Assembly (NCBI GenBank): GCA_025370845.1
Contig: JAMXFF010000020.1
Location: 77,803 to 127,389 of the forward strand
Direction of reading: 5' to 3'
Length of the DNA: 49,587 nt
Origin: Laspinema palackyanum D2a
Lineage (GTDB): Bacteria; Cyanobacteriota; Cyanobacteriia; Cyanobacteriales; Laspinemataceae
This document shows positions 26,422 through 33,356 of the stretch, in pieces. Positions within the stretch are counted from its first letter, which is position 1. Every line of letters begins with the position of its first letter. The notes under the pieces are model-generated. The model made no database searches. It was not told the DNA's origin and was given only the letters and a program-made list of their open reading frames with translations. The translations under genes were made by a program, and so were the position numbers.

Positions 26422-27714
26422 ATGTTACTGCCCCACAACCTGTCGATCGCCACCGGCTATTTGCTCTTGGGCCTCACGGGTTTGAGTCTTGCGGGATGTC
26501 AAAACTTAGGCTTGGGTTCATCCGGGGATCTCAGGGTTGATCAGCCGGTGCGGTTGATCGCAGAAGTCGATCGCCAAGCCGTCTTCGTCAGTCTGCCCTC
26601 ACCTCGAAGCAACCCAAACCCGAACTTTTCTGCCGAAGTTCTGGAAATCGACCTGAACGGGAAGAAGCGCCCCATTGAGGCAACCCGTAAACAAATTGCA
26701 TATCTGGATTCGGTGACCGGGGAATCCAACCTGTTACATCTGTTGGGCTTCAATTGGGCGGGAACCCAACGCTGGATTCTTGATCCCCAGCATCCCTCCC
26801 CGCAATTCTGGCGCAATCCTCAAGACTCTTCAGTGATCTTGTTTCAACCTCAATCCAATCTGGGGGGCTTATATCTCCTGGATACCAACACCCTGGAAGT
26901 CAAGGCGATCGGCAACCATCAGGCGCTACGGGAGATGATCGCCAAAACGAGAGCATTGCCCCCAACGCCCCCACCCCCCAATTGCCAGGAATCCGAGTGC
27001 GAGGCGGGGGCGAAAATTCTCTACTGGGCTTCTGCTCCCAATTGGTCCCCCGATGGTCGGATGATTGCCTTTACCTCGAATCGGGAAACTTTAGGCTCGG
27101 CTTCCGATATCAGTGTTTGGGTTTTGGATGTGGCAACGGGTAAGGCAACAAAAACCCTGGGCCGCCCTGGGGATAAATATCAGATTTTCGGATGGACCGC
27201 CCAAGGTCAAATTTTGGCTTGGGAGTATAGCCAATTGCCCAATTCATTGGTCGCCATCTCTCCCACCACGGGAGATCAGGAAGTTTTATTACAGGGTGAA
27301 TATCTGGAATTTCTGGCCCTGAGCGATGACTACAAGACGCTGCTCTATGCCAGCCGCCCCTCGGGAGAAACCTCTACAAGCAGCTTTGCTAAACTCTATG
27401 CCTTTTCAGTGGATACCCGAGAAAGTCAACTCCTGTTTGAAGAAACGCCCATCGAACGGTTATCTAGCATCCGCCCGGATTTCTCAGAACAAAGCGATCG
27501 CGTGGTGGCGGTCCTCAGTGATGTTGAAGGCGGTCATACCCTCTGGGTTTATGACTTACCTCGACAAATCAGCCAGCGGGTTTCCCTCCCCCCGGGTAAA
27601 CGACTCTTTGCCACGGAACGCAAGCTAGAGTGGGCCGGAGACCGCTTGGTTGTTCCCCTGGAAGATGTCCAAACTCAGACATTTAGCACCCTGCTCATGG
27701 CGGTTGACTTGTAG
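26422..27714 (+). CDS. TolB-like beta-propeller lipoprotein
   Basis: A 430-residue exported lipoprotein with lipobox LSLAGC (C26). The mature part carries PD40/WD40-like repeats: APNWSPDGRMIAFTSNRE near residue 210, ISVWVLDVATGKATKTLG, and later a TLLYASRPSGE and a HTLWVYDLPRQ segment. This is the six- to seven-bladed propeller style of TolB, without an enzymatic domain. A Pro-rich loop with CQESEC lies near 190. AGGAGG sits eight bases before the ATG at 26422. It may belong to an envelope complex. Partner genes such as tolA/pal are not adjacent. Confidence 0.8.
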   Translation: MLLPHNLSIATGYLLLGLTGLSLAGCQNLGLGSSGDLRVDQPVRLIAEVDRQAVFVSLPSPRSNPNPNFSAEVLEIDLNGKKRPIEATRKQIAYLDSVTGESNLLHLLGFNWAGTQRWILDPQHPSPQFWRNPQDSSVILFQPQSNLGGLYLLDTNTLEVKAIGNHQALREMIAKTRALPPTPPPPNCQESECEAGAKILYWASAPNWSPDGRMIAFTSNRETLGSASDISVWVLDVATGKATKTLGRPGDKYQIFGWTAQGQILAWEYSQLPNSLVAISPTTGDQEVLLQGEYLEFLALSDDYKTLLYASRPSGETSTSSFAKLYAFSVDTRESQLLFEETPIERLSSIRPDFSEQSDRVVAVLSDVEGGHTLWVYDLPRQISQRVSLPPGKRLFATERKLEWAGDRLVVPLEDVQTQTFSTLLMAVDL

Positions 27715-27845
27715 GGTCCATCCTCTGAGTCTGGGGACAATTTTAAAGATTTCTTGAATCTACGGTTTCCCGGTCGGGATAGGCTTGTTTTTTCTCCCAA
27801 CCTTTGATAGAATTCCTTCATACCTAGCAACTGGTTAGCTAAAAA

Positions 27846-28445
27846 ATGAGCGTTCAGCCTCGACATTTACAGGGTTTGCAGACCCAACCTTCCCTGAGCA
27901 AAAGGTCAGCCCAATTAGAATCTCCCGGCGAAACCTTCTACTATTTCGCCTATGGTTCCTGTATGTGTCCGGTGGATTTAAAACGATCGCTGGGGGAACC
28001 CACCCATCCATACACGATCGGTCCGGCTACCCTCAAAGGCTATCGACTGCAATTTTCTGGATATTCAACCTTAAGAAATTGCGGCGTTCTGGATGTCGTC
28101 AAAGACCCAACAGCTTCCGTCGAAGGCGTTCTCTATCAACTCCCTTGGCGGCTGTCCGATCGCCTGGATGAACGGGAAAAAGGCTATCATCGCGAGGCGA
28201 TCGAAATCTTATCCGGTCACACCGTTTATAGCAATGTTCGCACTTATACCGTAGCCCATAAACTCTCGCAAGAACTCCCCCCCAACGACTGGTATTTTCA
28301 GGTTGTCTTACGCGGGGCCGTCACCTGCGGACTCCCGGAATCCTACTGCTGGCATCTATTCAACTATATGCATCAGTTGCAAACCCGCCCCGGTCAGAAT
28401 ACGCCGATCAAAACTGCCGCAATTTCTACCCCGTTACCCGGATGA
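27846..28445 (+). CDS. Gamma-glutamylcyclotransferase family protein
   Basis: A 199-residue protein with a poorly conserved N-terminal 30 residues. The GGCT fold follows, with the substrate-binding YFAYGSC (33-39), GPATLKGYRLQF, and LDEREKGYHR near 107-116, where a Glu (probably E111) is the expected general base. Such enzymes release 5-oxoproline from gamma-glutamyl peptides or glutathione. The sequence does not show which substrate is used. It lies on the same chromosomal side as the egt genes but is separated by several unrelated genes. Confidence 0.8.
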   Translation: MSVQPRHLQGLQTQPSLSKRSAQLESPGETFYYFAYGSCMCPVDLKRSLGEPTHPYTIGPATLKGYRLQFSGYSTLRNCGVLDVVKDPTASVEGVLYQLPWRLSDRLDEREKGYHREAIEILSGHTVYSNVRTYTVAHKLSQELPPNDWYFQVVLRGAVTCGLPESYCWHLFNYMHQLQTRPGQNTPIKTAAISTPLPG

Positions 28446-28521
28446 AAACCGCGCTTGTTTGGCGGGAAAATTGCCGAATTTCTCATCTAAATCGCTCAAT
28501 ATCTTGCCCCATTCCACCCCT

Positions 28522-28553
28522 CAAAAAACCCGTTTTCTGTCACGAAAACGGGT
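28522..28553 (-). terminator. Terminator of the metallo-beta-lactamase-fold gene
   Basis: A 10-bp stem ACCCGTTTTC/GAAAACGGGT is followed by TTTTTT on the minus strand. It lies just past the stop at 28606. Confidence 0.75.
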
Positions 28554-28605
28554 CAAAAGTCGGGGTATTTTCAATCTCTACCACACCGGCCCAATACCCA
28601 AAAGA

Positions 28606-29388
28606 TCACCTCACCTGGGCAGTGCGCTGTTGTAACGGAATCTCTATGCGATCGCCTGGTTTGGGGTCGATCGCCCGCGTGGGAATCTGGTGCTTTGCCA
28701 ACAACGAGCGAAAATCTTCAATCGTTCCTTGAGCGCGAATCAAAGACATTAACAGTCCCTCAAATATCACATCCCCTCCCGCTGCTGTGGGTAACATGAC
28801 TTGGGGTTGCAGCATTCTAGCCAGTTCTAACGCACTTTCTTTCCCCTTAATAATTGACCCTACCAGGGGCAGGGATAAATCAACAATGGGGGCGATCGCC
28901 ACATCAATTGGACCTTCATTTTTCAGCGTCTGAGAATGAGACCCGTGGGGTTCGTAATAGAGACTTGTCCCCGTTGCTAAATCCCGGATAATATAGGCAT
29001 TTTCCACAACAAAAGGTCCGATGGGTGAACCGGGAATCGCCTTAATTTCCAGTTGATTTCCCAAGCAAAAACTTTCCCCATGTGCCAGGGGGGTGATTTG
29101 AGTATAATTCAACCCCTGGACTATCTTCGCCGCATTGATAGAAGCCACAACGGGAATCTGGCGATCGAGTTGTTTTAAGGTAGGCGGATGTGCATGATCT
29201 TCCAAACCCTGGGACAGTAAAATCAAGTCGATATTGTCCGGGATGGGGCGCTCCCTGCGGCGATCGCTTTTGAACAACCAAGGCTGGTTTCCAAATACTA
29301 AGGGACCCACGAGCCAGGGGTCGAGTAGAATCCGCTTAGAGGCTAATTCAATGAGCCACGAATTACTGTCTAACCAAGTCAAATACAT
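28606..29388 (-). CDS. Degenerate MBL-fold (UlaG-like) protein
   Basis: A 260-residue protein with the metallo-beta-lactamase fold. It has the start MYLTWLDSNSWLIEL and LDPWLVGPL, then SQGLEDHAHP (59-68). At that place active MBL enzymes have HxHxDH; here Q60 and L62 replace the two histidines, while D64 and H65 remain. A later EPHGSH segment may retain one metal ligand. Activity as a conventional two-metal hydrolase is therefore doubtful. The same S-Q-G-x-x-D-H pattern is, as far as I know, common in a cyanobacterial and plant subgroup. The ATG at 29388 is the natural start. Confidence 0.8.
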   Translation of the reverse strand: MYLTWLDSNSWLIELASKRILLDPWLVGPLVFGNQPWLFKSDRRRERPIPDNIDLILLSQGLEDHAHPPTLKQLDRQIPVVASINAAKIVQGLNYTQITPLAHGESFCLGNQLEIKAIPGSPIGPFVVENAYIIRDLATGTSLYYEPHGSHSQTLKNEGPIDVAIAPIVDLSLPLVGSIIKGKESALELARMLQPQVMLPTAAGGDVIFEGLLMSLIRAQGTIEDFRSLLAKHQIPTRAIDPKPGDRIEIPLQQRTAQVR

Positions 29389-29993
29389 AATCCGAACAAT
29401 CTTATCTTATTGATAACGCCTGTCAATATTTTACGTCTTTGTTACAATTGCTGCTCAGATTTTTAGGAATTGCCTCGGCATAGGGACTTTCATCACATTG
29501 ACGCGACTGCAATAAAAGTACCCCTTTTTAAACCCTCGCCAATAGCGCCGAGGGAGGAGTTGGGTTCGGGGAGTGAGTGGTGTTCTTTGTCTGTTGGCGA
29601 TCGCCACCCATCATCCTCGAATCGGGTTATCAGAGAAAGGGGCGCTTCAGACCCAAATATTGATCAATGGAAACCCACGCAGTCAGCCAAAGCGGAGGAC
29701 TGAACCAACCACCTCCCCTCCCCCCAATCCATAGCCCTTTTCTTCTGAGTGATCCCTGGTCAAAAAGATGGGATCCCTGATGGGTTTTCCCCTATTTTTT
29801 TTTCTCGCGATCGCCTAGATGCAAGAACCCTCATAGAGCAATGGTTTTCGGGTGGGGGTCCTGAAAAATTCTCTGAATTTAGGACTCAAATCACAGAGGG
29901 AGGACGCTTTAAATCACAAATCAACTTGATAAAATACCCGATACTTGGGATAATAAAGTTAAAGAAATCATTACGTTTTCACGAGGGGAGAAA
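29389..29993. other. Gene-free spacer
   Basis: About 600 bases with scattered short frames lacking protein character. A possible purine-rich ribosome site at its end serves the 66-residue gene. Confidence 0.5.
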
Positions 29994-30194
29994 ATGGTAA
30001 TTCAGGGAAATTTCTACAAATTGACAATTTCAGAAATTTTTTGTCAAATCTGGCGCTCCGGAAAAATCACTTACCTAGAACGCTGGGGGTTGATGAGTGC
30101 GTTGCTCAAGGATTCACTCACAGAAGATGAAATGGACGCCATCAACCGACTGCTTCATGCAGTCCGGCGTGGATGGTTACGAGTTGAAGAGTAA
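29994..30194 (+). CDS. Short conserved cyanobacterial protein
   Basis: A 66-residue protein. The helical pattern FCQIWRSGKITYLERWGLMSALLKDSLTEDEMDAINRLLHAVRRGWLRV fits a short family often seen in cyanobacteria, with a final RLLxAVRRGWL motif. Function is unknown. GAGGGGAG lies three bases before the ATG. The annotation as a real gene rests on the motif, the ribosome site and the clean open frame. Confidence 0.75.
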   Translation: MVIQGNFYKLTISEIFCQIWRSGKITYLERWGLMSALLKDSLTEDEMDAINRLLHAVRRGWLRVEE

Positions 30195-30367
30195 ACCCAC
30201 TAGGGCAAGGGTAAGTTGTCATTCATGCGGCGATCGTCCAGATGAAGCTTGGTTAAACAGTAATCTGGGATCCATCTAAAAACACATAAATTTTGGGCTT
30301 GAAACGATTCGTTAGAGGGAGAGCCAGATCGGGTTTCTCCAGTTTCTGAGGTATATTTGGGATTTTT

Positions 30368-30556
30368 TTAAAAACTAAACCCCCCGATGATGCGCCGGTA
30401 GAGAGAAAGCGCTCCTGACTTCATCGCCGACACAGCCTGGAGCGCCCAAAGCATACCCACTGCCGTATCCCGATCTACTCCTATACTCCAGGAACCGAGA
30501 AACGCCAATTGTTCAGACAACAGGATTTCTGTACAAAATTTTAGATCATTCGCCAT
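30368..30556 (-). CDS. Possible short protein
   Basis: A 62-residue open frame with protein-like composition (LLSEQLAFLGSWSIGVDRDTAVGML and AMKSGALSLYRRIIGGF). GGAG lies eight bases before the ATG. A 10-bp inverted repeat (CCATACTGTA...TACAGTATGG, 30567-30604) sits immediately upstream. I do not recognise a family. It could also be a non-coding spacer frame. Confidence 0.45.
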   Translation of the reverse strand: MANDLKFCTEILLSEQLAFLGSWSIGVDRDTAVGMLWALQAVSAMKSGALSLYRRIIGGFSF

Positions 30557-30566
30557 AAATTATACT

Positions 30567-30604
30567 CCATACTGTATCCAACCCCTCGTCCTGGAGTACA
30601 GTAT
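30567..30604. promoter_or_regulatory. Inverted repeat upstream of the 62-residue frame
   Basis: CCATACTGTA and TACAGTATGG form a perfect 10-bp inverted repeat with a 17-base spacer. Its right position before a short gene suggests an operator or a leader hairpin, but no more can be said. Confidence 0.4.
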
Positions 30605-30753
30605 GGGGAAGACAAAACCGGAGTTCTTTACAGAAACTTCCCTCACTCAATTAAGTTGAGCGGATAAGAGCCCCAGTTTCTGGCCCTGGGTTGTGGCAAA
30701 ACCCCCAAATTTTGTCAAGAAACCGGGTTGCTCAGCGCTACTGAACGGGTATT

Positions 30754-31794
30754 TTAGCTGCGGGCTTTTCCATTGGGTTGAATGACCCCTTTCAAATTGG
30801 CTCCGCGAAGGTTGACATTGACCACATTCGCTTGAGAGAGGTTTGCGCCGGAAAGATTAGCTTTGGTCAAATCTGCATCCATCAAATGAGAACCCATCAA
30901 ATTCGCTTCACTCAAATTCGCTTCACTCAGATTGGTTTGAATCAGATAAGCGCCACTCAAGTTGGCAAGACTGAGTTCAGCACCACTGAGGTTCGCGCCA
31001 GTGAGCAGTTTATTACTTAAGTCAACCCCGGTTAAATTGGCCCCACTAAAGTTAATCCCACTTAATTGGGCATCCTTGAGGCAAACTTCGGTTAAATCCG
31101 TTTGGCTAAGGTTGGCTTTGCTGAGATTCGCACCGCACAGATTAGCTTCCCGAATATCGGCTCGGGTGAGGTTAGCCCAATTGAGATGAGCTTGACTGAG
31201 GTTAGCTTGCTTGAGATTTGCACCACTGAGGTTGGCATGAGTGAGATCTGCAAGGTTCAAGTTGCTTTGCTTGAGTTTGGCACCGGTGAGGTCAACTTGA
31301 CGCAGGTTGGCTTGGGTTAAATCAGCTTTGTTGAGGCTCGCCAGACTGAGATCGGCTTCGTGCAGGTCCGCAGAGGTCAGATTCGTGCCGATTAAGTAGG
31401 TTTTATTTAATTTGGCGCCACTGAGGTTGGCGCCACTGAGGTTGGCTCCGCTCACATCGGCATTGTTGAGGTTGGCTCCGGTGAGGTTGGCACCACTGAG
31501 GTCGGCCCAATTCAGGTGAGCTCCGGCTAAGTTGGCTCCGGTGAGGTTGGCTCCGGTGAGGTTGGCGCCACTGAGGCTGGCTCCGCTTAAATTGGCTCGA
31601 CTCAGATTAGCTCCACTCAAGTCGGCTTTGGTGAGGCTGGCTCCCCCTAAGTACACACCGCTGAGATTGGCTCCGCTTAAGTCTGCTTTGGCGAGGCTCA
31701 GACGATTAAAATCTCTCATTCCTCCTGCGTATTGCTGCAAGAGTTCTTCTTTGGAGAAGCTAAGTTTAGGTGCGCTAAGGAGGTCCGCCGTCAT
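30754..31794 (-). CDS. Pentapeptide repeat protein
   Basis: A 346-residue protein with an N-terminal stretch of about 30 residues. It is followed by about 60 repeats of the A(D/N)LSG, A(N/S)LTG or A(H/K)LxW type, which form a right-handed quadrilateral beta helix. No transmembrane segment or other domain is seen. Functions vary in the family, from gyrase mimicry to scaffolding, and are undecided here. The DNA of the repeats is itself repetitive, which makes assembly or recombination artefacts possible. The start at 31794 is the only well-placed ATG. Confidence 0.93.
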   Translation of the reverse strand: MTADLLSAPKLSFSKEELLQQYAGGMRDFNRLSLAKADLSGANLSGVYLGGASLTKADLSGANLSRANLSGASLSGANLTGANLTGANLAGAHLNWADLSGANLTGANLNNADVSGANLSGANLSGAKLNKTYLIGTNLTSADLHEADLSLASLNKADLTQANLRQVDLTGAKLKQSNLNLADLTHANLSGANLKQANLSQAHLNWANLTRADIREANLCGANLSKANLSQTDLTEVCLKDAQLSGINFSGANLTGVDLSNKLLTGANLSGAELSLANLSGAYLIQTNLSEANLSEANLMGSHLMDADLTKANLSGANLSQANVVNVNLRGANLKGVIQPNGKARS

Positions 31795-32385
31795 AGCTAA
31801 AATACTTTCTTATAATTATTTAATCTTTCTATTAGAATTTTACTCAAATTTACGGAGTCTGGGAAACCGAGTATTCTCTGAACTCTCATTACGTTTTGTA
31901 ACGAAGTCCATCGGGCTGATGTCGGTGCGTTCAATTCTGCTGAATTTCGATGAGATTGGGGGAAGAATTTTGGGAGAGTAAAAGGCCCAAATTCTTACAT
32001 ATAAAGGGTTTTAGCTCCGATTTTCTCTGAACACAGAATTTGAAAGACTCAGGAAAACAGAGGGTCAGTCTGGGGATAGGTTGGGTTGAGAAAATAGAAT
32101 CTAGGTGACCGGAGAATTTCGATCGCCCTCCAAAAACCAGCGATCGCCCACAGTTACGGCCTTTTTCTTTCAGTCTACAACAGTTCGTTTCATCGGCTAC
32201 ATTTTCCAGCTACGGAGAAATTTACGAGAATTTTCGGTTGACAAATTGGATAACTTGTGATAAGTAGTCGAACAAAGGGACGGGAAGTTAAGGGGGAAAT
32301 GCCCTAGAGGGGGATTTGAACCGAGGACCATTCCTGACCGATAATAAACCCCTGAAGCCCAACCCTTAAAAAAACCGGAGAAAAC
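31795..32385. other. Gene-free spacer with an isolated tRNA-like T-loop
   Basis: About 590 bases. On the minus strand, 32305-32325 resembles a tRNA T-loop (GGTTCAAATCC), but a complete tRNA does not fold around it. No gene is called. Confidence 0.45.
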
Positions 32386-32973
32386 ATGACCCTAACCCCT
32401 TCAACCATGCTGGCACTAGGAACCCCAGCACCGGATTTTCAACTCCCGGATGTGGTGACCAAAAAGACAATCTCCCTGGAAACCTTTGGGGATAAAACCG
32501 CACTGGTTGTGATGTTTATCTGTCAACATTGCCCCTTTGTCAAGCACATTCAAGAAGAACTTGCCAATATTGGCTCATATTACCAGGATCGCTCCGTGGG
32601 AATTGTAGCCATTAGCTCTAATTCTGTGGAGACTCATCCCCAGGATGCTCCGGAACATCTCAAAGCAATGGCGTTAACGTTAGGATTTTCCTTCCCCTAT
32701 TGTTACGATGAAACCCAACAGGTGGCGATCGCCTATACTGCCGCTTGCACCCCTGATTTTTTTGTCTTTGATGGCAGTCGTCGCCTGGTGTATCGCGGTC
32801 AACTTGATGACAGTCGTCCGGGGAATAATCAACCTGTGACGGGAAAAGACTTGCGTTCGGCGATCGATGCGGTATTGGCGGGAGACCCCATTTCAGAAGA
32901 CCAAAAACCTAGCATTGGCTGCAATATCAAATGGAAACCGGGCCATGAACCGGCCTATTATGGGGCATGGTAG
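32386..32973 (+). CDS. Thioredoxin-fold redoxin (AhpC/TSA-type, CxxC)
   Basis: A 195-residue cytoplasmic protein with the redoxin fold (PAPDFQLPDVVTKKTISLETF at the start). The active site is CQHCPF (C46, C49), and a third conserved Cys sits near the C-terminus (SIGCNIKW). Such proteins transfer reducing equivalents or reduce peroxides. The CxxC arrangement argues for a thioredoxin-like disulfide reductase rather than a 2-Cys peroxiredoxin. The conserved VDGxRxLVYRGxLDDSRP-like region (FDGSRRLVYRGQLDDSRPG) is typical. A strong terminator follows at 32977-33030. Confidence 0.88.
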   Translation: MTLTPSTMLALGTPAPDFQLPDVVTKKTISLETFGDKTALVVMFICQHCPFVKHIQEELANIGSYYQDRSVGIVAISSNSVETHPQDAPEHLKAMALTLGFSFPYCYDETQQVAIAYTAACTPDFFVFDGSRRLVYRGQLDDSRPGNNQPVTGKDLRSAIDAVLAGDPISEDQKPSIGCNIKWKPGHEPAYYGAW

Positions 32974-32976
32974 GAA

Positions 32977-33030
32977 CCGATCGCCCCAGAACCAGGAAAA
33001 CCCATGTCCTGGGGCGATCGGCGATTTTTT
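32977..33030 (+). terminator. Strong terminator after the redoxin gene
   Basis: A perfect 13-bp stem CCGATCGCCCCAG/CTGGGGCGATCGG is followed by CGATTTTTT. Confidence 0.9.
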
Positions 33031-33090
33031 CCTCCTTTTGATATATAGCGCTTCCTGGACTGATGAGGTAAAAGGAATCAGCCCTTGTGC

Positions 33091-33119
33091 TTGACCGACC
33101 CGCAAAAGTGAGATATAAT
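33091..33119 (+). promoter_or_regulatory. Consensus sigma-70 promoter for a leader or small RNA
   Basis: TTGACC (33091-33096) and TATAAT (33114-33119) are separated by exactly 17 bases. The predicted start is near 33126. It lies about 230 bases before glgX. Confidence 0.8.
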
Positions 33120-33125
33120 GTAAGG

Positions 33126-33250
33126 CCGATTATTGAGCCACCCTGACCCGGACTGGTCGAGGGCAAGGATTGTGGTGCAGACCGGCTAGGTAGCCTAACA
33201 TAAGCGCTAACACTTCGCATCAATCCTAGGGTAGAAGCCACAGAACAGCC
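33126..33250 (+). ncRNA. Candidate structured leader or small RNA upstream of glgX
   Basis: Transcription from the promoter at 33091-33119 would produce a segment with visible base pairing. The hairpin CCCTGACC/GGTC(G)AGGG lies near 33139-33163. A long-range AGGATTG/CAATCCT pairing and GGCT/AGCC small stems are also present. It has no open frame and no match to a named RNA that I can recognise. It may be the glgX 5' leader or an independent RNA. Confidence 0.45.
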
Positions 33251-33260
33251 CAGCCCGTAA

Positions 33261-33355
33261 ATTTAAAGAGAGAACAATCGAATGCGATCGCCAACAGACC
33301 CCGGAAGTTTCCGGCATTAACTCGCGATCGCAATTTTTGATTCTCTTTAAAAATT
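33261..33355 (+). promoter_or_regulatory. Long hairpin directly before the glgX start
   Basis: Arms 33261-33291 and 33324-33355 pair imperfectly. They share TTTAAAGAGA and terminal GCGATCGC. An inner perfect hairpin CCGGAA/TTCCGG lies at 33301-33314. The right arm ends just before the first GTG of glgX, so the structure could mask or expose its translation start. Confidence 0.55.
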
Positions 33356-33356
33356 C

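Noticed and set aside
29470-30000. Two plus-strand frames before the 66-residue gene
   Set aside because: No ribosome site or recognisable pattern. The second ends just inside the start of a better supported gene.
30778-31320. Several plus-strand frames opposite the pentapeptide gene
   Set aside because: They mirror the periodic repeat on the other strand and show only its complementary periodicity.
32300-32330. Possible tRNA on the minus strand (GGTTCAAATCC T-loop)
   Set aside because: The T-stem does not pair (CTCGG against CCCCC), and no acceptor stem, anticodon arm or D-arm can be built around it.
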